The translations under genes and the position numbers were made by a program. The notes below the pieces were generated by a model. That model was not told where the DNA came from. It did no database searches and saw only the letters and a program-made list of their open reading frames with translations. Positions 39,901-54,900 of a stretch of 64,000 nucleotides of DNA are shown piece after piece; within the stretch, counting starts at the first letter, position 1, and each line of letters starts with the position of its first letter. Source of the DNA: Patiria miniata (taxonomy: Eukaryota > Echinodermata > Asteroidea > Valvatida > Asterinidae). Where the stretch lies: positions 11,917,176 to 11,981,175 of the forward strand of contig NW_024037056.1 in the NCBI RefSeq assembly GCF_015706575.1, given 5' to 3'.

Positions 39901-42900
39901 ATAGACTTCGTAAGGCCAGAGAATCAGTCTAGCTGGCTTGTACCCCTTCACAGGTGTGTAATCAATTGCAAAGAAAACGCGGGATAACTAATTTTGAAAA
40001 ATTAGCAGCAGTTTTTGAAAAAAGCAAGTTTTCTCCAACGCTGGTCGGCCGACCAGCGTTGGAAAAATACAATTTTTCTTGAAAATGTCAGCACACCAGG
40101 AGCCACAATTTTACAGGATGCTTTAGACTGTCATTCCCTAACAATCTAGTAAGGTATTTCGTGATTATTTGATCATTTCGTTTTGTGATGTTTGCAAATG
40201 TTGTATCTTCCCTTTAACTATCAGACTGGCATTAATTTGTAATTAACTTTATGTCATTGCTTTCATTTCTATTCCCAAGTTCCAAAAATGATTTTACCTC
40301 AATTTCAATTTAGTATGGCCGACTCGTGAATAAAGCCTGTTACTACAGGTTTTAGTGTCATCTTCCTGTCATTGTCCTCAACAAGGTCATCACTACCATC
40401 ACCGATACGTGCATACCGGTAGTAATCTCCATCAGCAATGGTGTTTGTTTGCCATCAATACCATTATCAGTGTACATACCGGTACATCACAGTTTCAAAC
40501 CAAAATGCCATCCCATGCATTCCTCTAAATTAATCATAATCATCATCATAATTATCATCACATTTTTGTGTGAATGTCATCATGCATGTAATCAACATTT
40601 CCAAATTGCTATCTATGTCATCATTAGTCACATCATCGTCACTCCCCCCCCCCCCCTCACCTCCTGAAATCATTATCCTCTTTCTAAAACATTCTATTCT
40701 CATCAACACTCGTCACTCCCTCTTTATCATCCACCTTGCCACACTGTCATCGCCGCAGCCTCTCCCAAAGAACTTGTTGCTCTTGAAAATATCTGAACAA
40801 CAATCCTGCGACGTGAACACTCCCACCCAAATTACACATAACTTGTTGCTGCTGAAAAAATCTCGTTAACGATTCTCCACCACAACAACTCGACTCTCCT
40901 AACGCCAAATCGCAAACAAAAACTCACCGATTCAGACAAAATCAGAGAAAGTCAGGCGAGCAAACGCGGAAAAAAAGCTTCGCCTCTCACTTACAGATCC
41001 CCGGCTCGAACGGACAACGTGGAACCTCTGGCCGATGTTCGATGGCAACATCCCAGTATCCTATACCTAACTCACTGCATGCGTCAGTGTGCTGGCCACA
41101 TATCAACAGCTGTATGAGGATGCGGCCCCCCAAGGGGAAGGGCCAGGGGGATGGACGGTTACGTTTCTCCTGCAGATCCTGGCAGAGGATACACTCTGCC
41201 ACACAATAATCATTTCTGAATTTTGAATACTGCACACGTGTCATCACCATTTCAAAAAAAAAATTTAAAATGCAGGAATTTTTTTTTTTAATTCACTATG
41301 GGAGGTGTGTAGAACTACAAATTTTGGGTTCCACAATTAATTGGAATGAGCTTGTACCATACTTGCCACCACTTTTTGAAGACGATTTTAGATTATTGCA
41401 AACAGAATCTCTTTTTTTTTTAAATACATGTACTGATGTAAACAGTTCAAAATGTTGATGGAAACCAGTGTCAATTTGTTTTGGGTTGAGGAGATCATAG
41501 ACTAAATAGAGGTACATTGTAGGACCCAGCTCTATGAGGAAATCAATTCATATTCTCCATAAACCTGAAGTCCGCATAGCATATAATAAGGATACATGTT
41601 TTATTTTTCCGGACTTTGGTCGTTTCACCCAAGCCTGCGATATAAAATCCATTAATATATTGGGGGACTTATGAGGGTACACATTTCAAGCTTTTGTTTT
41701 CAATTATTCACTGTTTATTTTACAATATAGGCTCATTCGCGCTTAATTTTATACGTGTACATGTCTACCAGGTGAAATATGCTGAATTTTGTTTTGATAC
41801 AGTCCACCAGTAACAAGATTTACTTTGCGTCTGGCCAGGATGAGTCATCCTCTGATTACACATTTCATTACACCTGTAGCAGACACTGGCAAACATGCTG
41901 GCTAACACATGAATACATCCCGCACAATGTACCTGCAGGGGGGCTTGGCTTATCAGACTATGGTGGGACCTAGCCCAGGTCAATGGTCACTAAACCCCAG
42001 ACAGAGGGAGATTTTTGCCACAGACCACAAATCCATTGGCAAATTATTAATGTTGTCTCTGTACATGTTTTTTCAAAGTATACTGACTCACAAAAACAAT
42101 TAAACCTTCTGATATTTGAACAGGGAAACGATGGTCAGTTTGGCTTTTTTTATGGGAAGTGAAGAATTTTTCATAAAATTTTGACCTCTAATTAATAAAA
42201 TGCTAAGTTTCAAATAATTCTACCTCCATGATAACCATCTCGTATACGTATGTGTAAATGGGTGGTTTTTTTTATAATTAATCTTCAGAGTAATTTTGTT
42301 TAAACGTAAGTGAGTAAATTATTTGATCAGAGTAAACAAATGTCATCAATTTAAATACATGTACATGTATCACAGTACACTGGAAAATTACTGGGTAAAT
42401 GTACAGTTATGTACAGTATACATGTACATGTAACTACCGGTATGTGTAGTTACATATTTTCTGCTTTTGCCTCATCAACTTTGTGCAATAAACTCTAATA
42501 AGAACTCGTAAACGCATATGTACAAACATACATGTGATTACAAAAAACAAATTTCTAACGTACAATGTATTACATACAATGACATACTGAGAAACATGTA
42601 CCGGTACGTACCGGTACCGTACATAGTGCACTTATTTACTGAATGAACATGATCATCGTTTGCACATTTTCTTCAGGGTTCAAGCAACTTCAGCCATTTT
42701 ATGAAGGTACATTTTCTCATAGCAAGTGGTACACATCTTACCTTAAACTACCGTAGTCACGTAGACTCAGATATAAACAGTTCCAAATAGTGCTGTCAAG
42801 CTACACGCTCACTCTTCTCGGCAACAAATTTCGAAATGTGCCCAGCCCATGAGGATTTGTCACGTCCCGCACAGAAATGTCAAGAGAATCGAACTTGGAC

Positions 42901-45900
42901 TTTACACCGTTCTAGATTACAGGATAACTCATTGCATGAGTTTCTATCAGCCAGGCATGGCTAAACGCACCAGTACAGTAACGTTCCCACGTGATGACAG
43001 GCATGCACAATGACATTAGTGTAAACAGCATTTTCGCCAGTTGCAATTTTTTTCAGTGTAGGGAACTTGGCTTTGATCCTTCGAGTTATGGAATCTTGAA
43101 AGGTCAGGCCCGAACAATTGATGAGGAAGTATGACAAAATATTTTTTCCTTACAAATTAATAAGCATTGTGCGGAGCAAGGAATGTGCACATTTGCACTA
43201 AGGCTGTGAATTTTTGAGTAATTCAGTACTCGGTTATGCCAACTTGGACTTGGTCGAATATTCAAATATTCGATATGCACCGATAAAGTTTAGACGTGCT
43301 ACCCGGCCTAAACCTGCTGTGCGATCGGGATTTGCGTGCAATAAAAACTGTACTTGTCAAAAATTAAAATAACGGTGAAGAACATCATGTACATGTACTT
43401 ATTTTCTAGGTTTCCGAATGGCTGAAATTTGACAGATTTTAAAGGTAGCGTCCATCATTTGTAATTTGTGCATTTTGTTCGTTTGAAGCAACAAAAGTGC
43501 TCAAAACTTAAAGAAGGGTGCTGAACAACTATCCTGATGAATTTCAGCTCAGTGAATGCTGTATATTCCGAAAAAAAAAACAGCATTCTAAGATCTCGAT
43601 TTCAAATCAAAAGTTCCTGAATCATGTTTTGGATTGGGCCTGAATTCGGCATCTGAGACACGTTCTCACTGAGCCGATTGCAGCTACGCGATGTCGCGCA
43701 CTGAACCGACGAATTATAGCAACTACGCGTGCGTGTGCATCGTGTCAACGCTTACGTGCGCTTCACCGAATTAAAAAAAAATACTAATGGACATTTTCAA
43801 TACTACCGGTATCTTTAAACAAAGTACATGTACATGTAAGTTTCTCAACAATAATTACAACAGTTACTTTTTGGATAGCTGCAAATGATGGACTGTACCT
43901 TTAAAGAAGAAATTTGAGATAATATCCTGACGGAAGATCTCTCAATATGTGTAAAGTGACTTTTGACAAAAGTGTGGCATTTTTACAAAAAAAACATGCA
44001 ACCTTATCATTTGAAATAACACTGTGTACATTTTTCATCATCTCTCTCAAAAGAACACTCACATTCTTTGAACATTTAAATAAAAAAAAAAATGTTTTTC
44101 AGATATGGGATCAAAGCGCGAACACAGACAGGGAGCCTTTTAACCAATTTCAGTGGGGGACACACCACGTGGGCGCGCTGGTACTTGTGGCTCGCTGTGC
44201 AAAGTACCCGGTACGCACGACTTAGTTTATTCTGAGAGCGCGCAAATCCGTAGCGTCTTCGCGTGAGCATCAAGCGCTGACGGTAATGCGTTAGTTTATT
44301 CTGAGAGCGCGCAAATCCGTAGCGTCTTCGCGTGTGCGTCAAGCGCTGACGGTAATGCGTTAGTTTATTCTGAGAGCGCGCAAATCCGTAGCGTCTTCGC
44401 GTGAGCGTCAAGCGCTGACGGTAATGCGTTCCAATGTCCTTCCCAGTGGTCTCCCTCAACTCTCTCTTCGTCACCGTTGAGGGGGTACTTGCAACACGGA
44501 GTCCATTGTTGATTTGTTTTTACCTCTCTTATTTTTTATTTTAAAACCTACGCTGCAAACTTACCGAATGAATGCTTGGTGACCGGCGGCGTCGAGGGTA
44601 ATGGTTGCTCATTTGGGATGGAGTTCGGGGACAGGTCCTCTGCGCTGCGTGCCCGCCGATAGTTCGGATCAACATCTAGAAAGAAAAAAAACAAAGTCAG
44701 AACTAAAAAATAAACCATTCATGTTTCAGAAAACAATACGAACCTGTCAGGACACAGACTCTCGTTATAACATGTAAAATCCTTGCATAGTCAGTGGATG
44801 GAGTTACAGTTGGACATTAAACAGTTTTGACAGTTAAATGTATTTGAAACAGAAACTTTTGACAGAAAGTTTCGTTTGAAAATAACCAACAATACTTGCA
44901 ACAAGGAACAAATTCAAGATGTCATAGTACAGAACAGCATTTTTGTAAACATTTCAAAACATTCAACTTGTTACTTGTCAGTCAAAGAATTTAGCAAGCA
45001 TATGAAACGACAACATTTATTGCACTGTTTCATATTGCGGGGGTTCAACGTTTCCCTTTGAATTCAAATTACACTTTAATTGCTAGTGGATGGTTGCCAT
45101 CTTGGGCCCATCTGTTACCATGGTTACAATAAAGCTACTTAACAAATGACTGCATGACAAATCTCCCCTGGGTCTCTACGTACAAATATGGATAGACCAT
45201 CACAGCAAAGCCGCATGATGTATTATATGTATGTATGCAGATGACAACGCTGGCTGTAGAAAATGCACATTATTCAAAAGAAAGTACCATAGCAAGGCCC
45301 AGTACATTTTTTTATAATAATTTGGTAGTTTGAGTTTTTCATGTGAATTGCATTATTGCAAATGTTGTATAGATTACCTTTAAATATTTTTTTCAGTTTT
45401 TGTGAATGAATTAATGAATTCCTTACATGTACATAGTATGTATAAATTAAGTGTGAATTTAAGTATAATTTCCAACTCATTTTAGGTCCCTTCCATTGGT
45501 AGACAATTATTTACATGTAACTCACTGTCCGTAAAACAAACAGTACATTCTGGGTGAGAGAATGCATCATGACATCTAATCTACCGTGCACTCTTATGAG
45601 CTTGATATGGTGGATCATAATTAGTTGGCACATGATGTACACATGTGGTACTTGTGCGTGTATAATTGTAGAATAAAGGTGCTACACATGTATTTTGTAC
45701 AATGTACAATTAAACGTAAATTTATACAAGTATTGTGAGGCACATATAGATAACGTCAAACTCTCCTGCAGTTATATTCATACCGGTACATCTAAATCTT
45801 TAAATATTGTCTATTTAGAAGCACATTTTGTAGATCTAATTTCCCTCTAAATGTTCACAGATTTAATTATACCAAAAATGTACACGATTTAAATTTTGTC

Positions 45901-48900
45901 CAAGCACTATAGGTCTAATTTCATACTCTACATAATACATTTTTGTATGAACAGTTTTTGTATGAACTGTACACGCACACGTGTACATGAATCATGATCA
46001 TACAGGGCCTACCAACATGTACGGTAGCTTGGAGAAACTCTAAACCACAAATCGAGACTTAGTGGTGTTCATGTCTTGCCGCCATGCGAAGAATAAAAAC
46101 ACGACACCCGCAAGCCCGACAAAGAAAAACGGAGCAAAGCAGACAAGAATGTCACAGCTGAAGACATCAGCTGACTGGCTTGTGTGTCAATGTCATGTCA
46201 AATCCGCCGAGCACGGCGCGAGCAATCAAAAGATTAAATCAAGCTTATTCTTTCCCTTTTGGGGGGGGGGGGAGGGGTCTGTGGTGTGTCTGGTTTGACA
46301 CCACAGTTAATCTGATTTCCAAGGGAGGCGTAACCCTATACAAAGTATTGATGGAGGCTGATGCTGATGAACTGAGCTGGGCATTGGGGGGGGGGGGGGC
46401 GGAATTAAAGGTGGATTAAGGTACAGGAATTAAAGGTTCCAGAACGATTTTTGCTCGTGTACAAGAGGACATGTTTGTTTGTTTGTTTATTTATTTGTGT
46501 TTGTTTGTTTTTTTATTTCCATTTGTACAACAAAAATACAATGAGAAAGCCTAGTGCCTTGTTTACAATGTTTAGCCTAGTGTCTTGTTTACATCTCAAT
46601 GACTTACTGACTGACTGACTCCCCGACCGACTGACTCCCCAACTGTAACTTATGACTTGTGTAAACTAGTTCAACAGAAGAGAGCCGGGCAGTGCTATTG
46701 TATAGGATTACCCATCAATCAGGCATGCAACTGGGAATGTAGACAAAAACGAGGAAATCCCAAACCACACAAGACTTTGTACAGTGTTTTTCAATTTGTA
46801 ATGGCATTCATGAGAAGTAAAAAACGAGGAAATCAACGGATCCGAGGAAAAGTTGCATGCCTGATCAATAAATGGGCTAAATCTGGCCCATTGTGACCAG
46901 ATGCATGAAAAGACTTCCAGTGAATAGCCGTGCTGAATCAACTGAATAAAATTGTGTGAACTCTGGACCAGCTTCTGGTTTTTTTTAGCAACACCCTTGT
47001 GCAAAGTTTTACTTCAGAAAATCTGGCGATTTACCAAAACCAGAAGCTTACTCTACATTAATGATTATACATTTTATTGACGCAAGTAACTGTTGAAGTG
47101 TTTACTTAAGCCTGCGTCATGTTTGGTTCAAAGTTCAAGAACGAGCCCCAATTCCTATTCACAGTGTATCTCACAGACTCACACACAACAAAAAATGCGG
47201 TGAATCCGGAAGTCTTTTGATCAAATTCCAAGAGTCTCTCGATTATCTACTTTGAACGATCTTGACCAAATAAAAAATGATCTGAATGTACATAGTGTGC
47301 AGTCACAACAAAGTAAATGCGATAAGAAAATTACTGAACAAACTGCTCTGAATGGCACAGTCATACAATGTATTAAAGTTTAAAACTGATAATTTGTAGA
47401 CAAATTTAGGCCAAAACCGAAACCAAAAGCCACAAATTGTCATTGAAAGACAAGTCGATACATGATATGACCTGTATTTCTTTTTAAAATTAAGGTTAAA
47501 AATATGGAAATGGCATAAAAAGTATGGGAGTTTCCCTATAGTAACAATAATGTACACTGTGTGTATACTTGTGTACATAAACAATAGAGAGTCTACGGTA
47601 CTGTTAATTACTAGAGCGCTAACTCCTCATTATATAATTATTACACGCAGAGATACTTTGAAGCCGTCTGCACGCAGACACTTTGAATTCATGTGCGTGA
47701 TTGTAGAACATGATGAAATAAGATGGGGTGAATTTTGAAAGTGTACTCTTAAAGGTATAGTCCATCATTTGTAATTTGTGCATTTTGTTCGTTTGAAGCA
47801 ACAAAAGTGCTCAATATCTGAAGAAGGTTGCTGAACAACCAATCTGATTAAGTTTCAGCTTAGGTTCAGCTGCATTTTTCGGGGAAAAAAACAACATTCT
47901 AGGATCTCGATTTCAAATCAAAAGTTGCTGAATCATGTTTTGAATGGGGCCTGAATCCAGCGTCTGAGACACGTTCTCACTTCTTTCGTTGATCATGTTG
48001 ATTTCTTCAAAATGACAGCTTGCCAGAAAGAATAATTTCACAGGGAGTTTAGTCCCCTTACTATTTTTCAACCAAGTATGTTTTTCAAAAATAGTTACAC
48101 CACTTACATGTATTTCTTGGATAGCTGCAAATGATGGACTCTGGCTTTAAAATGTAACGCGCAAGAACAATATTTAAGGGCATCATGACAGTTAAAAAAC
48201 GTCATGGCAAAATCATAGATCTGCAGCGGATATGCGCATACGTTTGCATTGTTTGCGCAGAGCAAAACGAAATGCTCATTTACTGGTTTCGGTTTAGGGC
48301 GTATAGGCTCTGATAAAACACCTGTATAGAATACAAATTACCGTATGCAGAAACATGTGTATAGATGCAAATAGCCGTACAAAATTTTGAGTTTTCCATA
48401 GGTTTGTGCACAAACATGGATGCGCCCAGCAGGCATCACTTTGTACATCGAGTCAGCACTCTAATATTTCTAGTTCTATGAGATAAACAGTAACTAGTAG
48501 CAACCAATATTGTGATTATCCTTTGTTCTGTTTGGTAATCAAAAGAGTTTCTTTTAATGAATCGTTGCAACAGAAGTTTATTTACCAAGAATAAATTTTG
48601 TTGAAACATTTAATTTGTGTCTGGTCATTTACTTTCTCACACACGGTTAGTACAAGTTAACTGTAGGATTCCTTTTGATATTGTTTTGGAGATATTCATG
48701 ATAATTAACAACTAAATACTTTGTACAAGTACATGTATGCATCCAATTGTACATTATACATCTTCACAGTCATTCATGAGCCATGTGTAAAGTATAGAAA
48801 GTACAAATTTAGCAAGAGAGTTCTGACGTCAATGGCACCTACTAACATTAGTCACACAATCGTTACTAATGACTCCAGTTGGCCGTAACTAAGGAAGCTA

Positions 48901-51900
48901 GCTCCTCGAGTCTCAATCAGACGCAGCGCCACAAAGAGCAAATGTTAGCAAGACCCAGGATTGTACGTAAGGCCAAAAAAAAAAAAATCTCCGGTTTCTG
49001 GTATGCGCGCACGTCGCCGTAGCCATGCGCGTCGGTAAAATGAAAAAGGTTTTTTTTCAATGAAAGATGATGTCTCAAAACCGCCAAACTCACTGGTTTG
49101 ACTGGAATCCTGCTGCTGCACAATTTTAACGTGTTTTTAGAGGGGGTTATGATCGAGAATAAGCTTTATGTGGCCTCTCTGGACTCCCATATATTTGCAC
49201 TTAGTTTAGTCGGGCACCATTTGCAGTCATCAGCCGACATTTGAAGCAAAAAAATCAGGTAAAAAAAAAAAAAAAAGCATTGCCGCACCACTTTTTGGGC
49301 AAGCTCCATACCAGAAACCGGAGACTTTTTTTTTTGGCCTAATGCAATTCCCCTGGTATCAGTTTATTTAAAAAACATTCTCCTTGTTCCCCCCCCCCCC
49401 CAAAAAAAAGATGATTATTTTTGAAATTTCACGTATGATTTTTCAAAAAATCCCTTTGGTTCATTTATTGTATGCAAGTAAAGTAAATTGCAGGCCTACA
49501 TTGTACACGTTTTATTTAACATTGCACTTAAAAAAATATACATATAAATTCACAAACATCAAAAAACAACACTACCAAACTTTAAAGAAATTGTAAGTGA
49601 ATAATACTAGTCACAAACATCCTGTGAGATCGTTGCACCTGGTGTGCTGTCATTTTCAAGAAACTTAAAATTATGTATCAATTTCCAACGATGGTCGACC
49701 AACCATCGTTGGAAAAACACTGAGGGTTTTTTCTTCAAATACTGCACTCAATATACCAAATTAAGTCCATAGTTTGTTTGCAATCAGTTACACAGGGATC
49801 TGTTGATGGATGCAAGCCAGCCAGTCTGGCACCCTGACCTGACAATGCCGTGATGCAGCCTCGACTCCAGGGGCGCGTGCTCGTTCCTTACACTAACCCC
49901 TGGCTGTGATGATTACGTAAATGACGCTGAACGGCTACTCACAACGTACTGCGCGCGCATTTCGAAGATTGCACGCTGGGCGCCCCCATAATGCGCTCGC
50001 GTGCTTTGCACGTAACGTCACGTACGAAAAAAAATTAGGATTCAAAAGTCGCGATGCCTGTACGATATGGATTATGTCAGCCGCGTTTTTCGCTAAAACC
50101 CCCCTGTATCTGTGGTTGTAAAGGTACGAAAGGGGTACGTACATTTAATACAAATCTTTGCTAATTAACACAACGTACAAACGTTGTGTTTGGAAGGATT
50201 GATTCTTCAAAATCACTTTTAACATTTTAAAGATGGCGTCGGCACGTAAAACGGATAAACTGCAGCCCTAATTATAATGTACCGTATTTTGGCACATTTA
50301 AATTACACAATTCCAGGGGTTACGATCGCGCAAGGCATGATGGGAAACAACATGGCGCTGCAAGATCGTACCCATGGGGCACGAGGTTGGCCGTGATGTA
50401 ATAAGTTCTGTTTGGTCTGAAGCAGGGTCAGGGAACCAGACTACAAGACCTACATGTAACATTGATTTACATCAGCCCGATTCCAACTTAAATTGCGGTA
50501 CCCGCTGCTACATCATGGGTGTGTACAAGATTCGAACCAGCCAACTGATCCCAAAAGCTTGGTGGTCAAGTGGTAAGACGTCTACCAGTACACTAGAAAG
50601 CAGGAGGTCGTGGGTTCGAGTCCCACCCGAATGATTTTTTTTCCAACTTTCACTAGGGGAGATAACACACTGAGTATACAGTGTTTATGAATTAGCATAC
50701 ATTAAGCATCTTGTGGTATCTATTGGTAATGTACATGTGCAGCAGTCACATTGTCATTTCTGTTGACAGAATCATCAATAGTTCAATGGGATTAGAAGGC
50801 CCCATTGTTACCTACTGGTAATTGCCCATACTGCACTGTGAAAAACCACAGATAGAGACATTGATTTTTGTCTTGCACAGTACTTTAAATAGATTCAAAC
50901 CATACAACACCAAATGAGATCTTAGAAAGTTTCTGCAAATGAGCACAGCCACAATTATGGGTATTTTCATGAACCAATTAGACACCATTGCATGAAAAAC
51001 AAAAAACAAATACGCTCACATAGGCCTAATCGTCACAGTTCAATACAGTTTTATAACAGATCTGATAAATAGTCGAACAGAGTATGAAATATTAAATCAA
51101 ACAATATTAAATCAACAAACCCCAGCAAATCGCAAAGCTGGGGAATTCAAAGTACAAAAGAACACACGATCAAGTACTAGGTATTAACGTTTTATGTTCA
51201 TTATAAACTTAATGTTCCTTTACATGTAAGGCCAGAAAAAAAAAATAGTCGGTCTCTGGTCAGCGCGCGCGTCGATTTTAATCATGCGCGCCAATCTTTT
51301 TTTTTTCCAAAATGTTCCGCGTTAGCTCCAACAGCGCCCTCTATTGCCGCACCTCCTCAAATTTTTTTTACCAAAGAACACCAAGGAATGGGAAATTGCA
51401 CCAAGGCAAATGATCGAGAGCACCAAGGCAAATTATGGAGGACACCAATGTACATGAGGACACCAAAAAAGCAAAATAGTACCCCACCTTGTCTGTACAA
51501 TCCAAGCTTGAAGAAAGAAAAAAAAGAAAAAAAAGAAAGAAAAACGCGTTGCCATGTCAATTCCGGAACTTTGGTCTGACCACAGACCGAATATTTTTTG
51601 GGGGGGGCCTAAAGTCAGTTGTAAACTTTCACTAAATACTCTAAACAATTTATTTGTTGTTTACTTTACTATGCATGTTCAGTCGTTATCACTTCCCTGA
51701 CCAAATATGGCTTGGGGTACATGTGCATGTACATGTACAGTACTGTACATGTACATCCATGTACGGTATCTTATTTCATACAAAATACCAATACATTGTA
51801 TGTACATTGTATGCATACAGTACATGTCACATAGTGTGTACAGCTATGTGCACATGTACTTGCATAGAGCAAGGAACAGATGGTACAAGTTAGAACATTC

Positions 51901-54900
51901 CTCTAAAATGAAGTTTAGAGACGGTAAAATAGAAAGTGCATACCGGTATGTCGCCTCTCTGAATTTGTACCCACGGTCCCTGTACTGCCCCAATCTGCCC
52001 TGCCCTTTTCTCCCTAGACCGCCCAAATTCAGCCAAGCACTTTATGGTTTTATGCATTCTTTATAAGGGAATATACACAGTGCAATACAATGTACATTTA
52101 TGCTGTGCAGCAGTTTCTTAACTGCCAAATTTTGTTTGAACCACGGAGGAATAAAAACACAACGTTAAAATTACCACAGAAAGACTTACCAATAAATCAA
52201 CAGCTCTTTTTTTTCTCCATCAGCTTAATTCGCTTTTTGGAATTTAGAATTCAGAGCTTTCTCAACTGCCAAATTTTGTTTGAACATGTACAACGTAAAC
52301 ACACGTCTATGGAACATTCCACAATGTGCCCATGTGCACTGAGCATGTGCACACAATACATCAGCGCTCACTGGGGGGTTTTACCCCAGCCAGCCAGACA
52401 GATAATCAATGAATATTCATAATGAATACCCCTGGATGATTACACAATATAGCCTCGGACTGTTCCATTATCCAGTCAGGTGTGGGAGCACGTTGCTCCT
52501 CATATTCTTTGGAATACAAATAAGATTATAACCCAGTATGTTTCCGCGAAATACAGTTTTAGCATCCTTTAATTATCCAATTTAAAAATCTGGTTGTGTC
52601 TTGTTGCAGCCTGTATTGCAACGCTGTATTGCAACCTTGTATTGCAACCTTGTATTGCAACCCTGAATTGCAACCCTATAGTACCCGGCAGACAGTACTG
52701 TACACATTCTGACGTGCAGTACATAAAAATGAAGATATAATTAAATGGCAGTTTACACAATTGATTTTTCAACCTTTTGCAGCACACTACAGGGGTGTAC
52801 ATGTGCATGCACTTGTTCTGTGTTCAGTACAAGCACGTCAAGCATACTACGGTGCGTACCGTTCATGCACGTATGTAAACAGCACACTATTCAAACATGA
52901 TCTTGACTTCAATTTCAATACATGGCACCTGTCAAGCAGTTTGCTTGGAGTAGATGACATGATCACCACACGGTGGCGCTATACAACTTTTGTGTGACAA
53001 TCAAGATGCTCTCAAACGCTGTTTATGGGTGCAACCCTGCATTAAAATTCCCATAGACACTAAAAAATACTCGGAACTCTGACAAGTACCGGTACCAGTA
53101 TGTAAGCTGCACAGAAAAATGATGACAAACATGTCATCTATCATTTTCTTTTCACTTTTTGGTGGGCTGACCATTGACTTTTCAAGAAATTCTCACACAA
53201 AGAAGACAACCCATATTTTCCCCAAAGCAGAAAGGTATCCATCTTGAAAAACGATCCCTCCAAGATCCTTTAAAAGGTAAATGAACAGATAGCAACGGTG
53301 TTAATATGATGAATAGGTTGCCATAGAAATGGTTGCTATTCTGGGAGAACACAGTAAGATCCTGTTCAAATATTGAGCCATGTGTACCTTTCATGCATTT
53401 CATCAAAACGTAATCAAATTTTTATTGTGCTCGCCTACGTGTGGGGGAATTTTGTCACAATGAAACCCAACGACAGACTTGATGGAATACTGACGCTGCA
53501 TATTTGACATCAATAGCTGTGATTTTATCTTTTGAAATACATCTGAACACAGGTATCATTTTGTGGGCTTTTTCCCCAAACCATTCTCTGCCAACGGATT
53601 TTTCTGCCACAGGTTTGCAAATCTATGGAAGGTCAACGTGTCAAAAATAACAAATTTTTATAAATGTTTCCAAACAGATCATAATGGGATTTGATTGTTA
53701 AAAATTCAAAATAACCAACAAAAATAGACCAAAGAATTAATAACAACGTCTCTTTCTTACATAATGAGGGTGCTAATAGGCAAATTGGGGCAAAATCTCT
53801 TGCCAACCACAGCTTAAATTTATGCCCTTCTTGCATCCCGTACAAAATGGCGTCAATGTTTACAACGAAAAGAAAGGTAATGTAAGATGAAATAAATCAT
53901 CCCAAATACAACACATGCTCAAAGTACTCCACAATGCCCTAAACACATTCTTATAATTTTGCAACTAAATATTTTGCCAGTCGAAAACATGATGGGACCA
54001 GTATTTACATACTTATGTTTAAACCTGCGCCACTGCAGGACCCGAGCCAAACATTTTAATAATATGTATCACTCAGTTTATTCCAGTTCTCCACCCCGCA
54101 GGACCCAATCTCATTAAGAAAAGCTGCATGAATCGCGCAAGTTCACAGCTGACGCAATTGCATAAAACGCCCAGGGTGCTTTTTCTCTTGTGTTTATTTT
54201 CCACCATCTCTCACCTAGCTTGGCTTCGCTGGCTATTTTTTTTTTATCACTATCCATCTGTCCACTAAATCTGTTAAAAGGATTCATGTTGTTTTAATCT
54301 CGAACATGTTCTTTTTGTTTGTAAGGGATCATTGGATTTAACATCAGGCTTGCTTTTCGGATAAAAAAGGATGTAGATTTATTAATCCTACCAAGTAACC
54401 TCTCCTTAAATTACAAAATACTTCTAGTAAGAACATACATGTACCGGTATACTACTTCAACCTAATTTACATAAACTTTGTAGAATATGGTGCAGTGTAG
54501 GCCTACCGGTACCTCTTCCCAAATAAATTTTGTAGAAATGACAATCAATGGAAACTATCAATTTCCATAATTTGTAAAAACCTTTCTGAATTTTTAACAG
54601 GGGGAAAATAAGGAGATTCTTGCTTGGAAAATAGTAGGCTAAGGCCAAAAAAAAAGTCTCCGGTTTCTGGTATGGAGCTTTCCCAAAAAGTGGTGCGGCG
54701 ACGCGGCTTTTTTTTTTTTTCCTGATTTTTTTGCTTCAAATGTGTGCTGATGACTGCAAATGGTGCCCGACTAAACTTAGTGCAAATATATGGGAGTCCA
54801 GAGAGGCCACATAAAGCTTATTCTCGACCATAACCCAATCTAAGAACACGTTAAAATTGTGCAGCAGCAGGATTCCAGTCAAACCAGTGAGTTTGGCGGT

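Larger units (their letters stand above)
37145..44564 (-). other. TMCC intron 2
   Basis: 7.4 kb. It contains a possible alternative first exon (40995-41250), a foldback element (38810-39319), MITE family A copy 2, MITE family B copy 1, an ATC-rich microsatellite region (about 40530-40700), TACATG runs and a 69-bp repeat (44222-44429). No further exon supported. Confidence 0.7.

Noticed and set aside
44076..44474. 132-codon minus frame with a 23-residue repeat
   Set aside because: Generated by the 69-bp triplicate; no donor or acceptor places it in TMCC.
50558..50633. Functional tRNA gene
   Set aside because: The B-box and T-arm are good, but the acceptor and anticodon stems mispair; reported only as tRNA-like.
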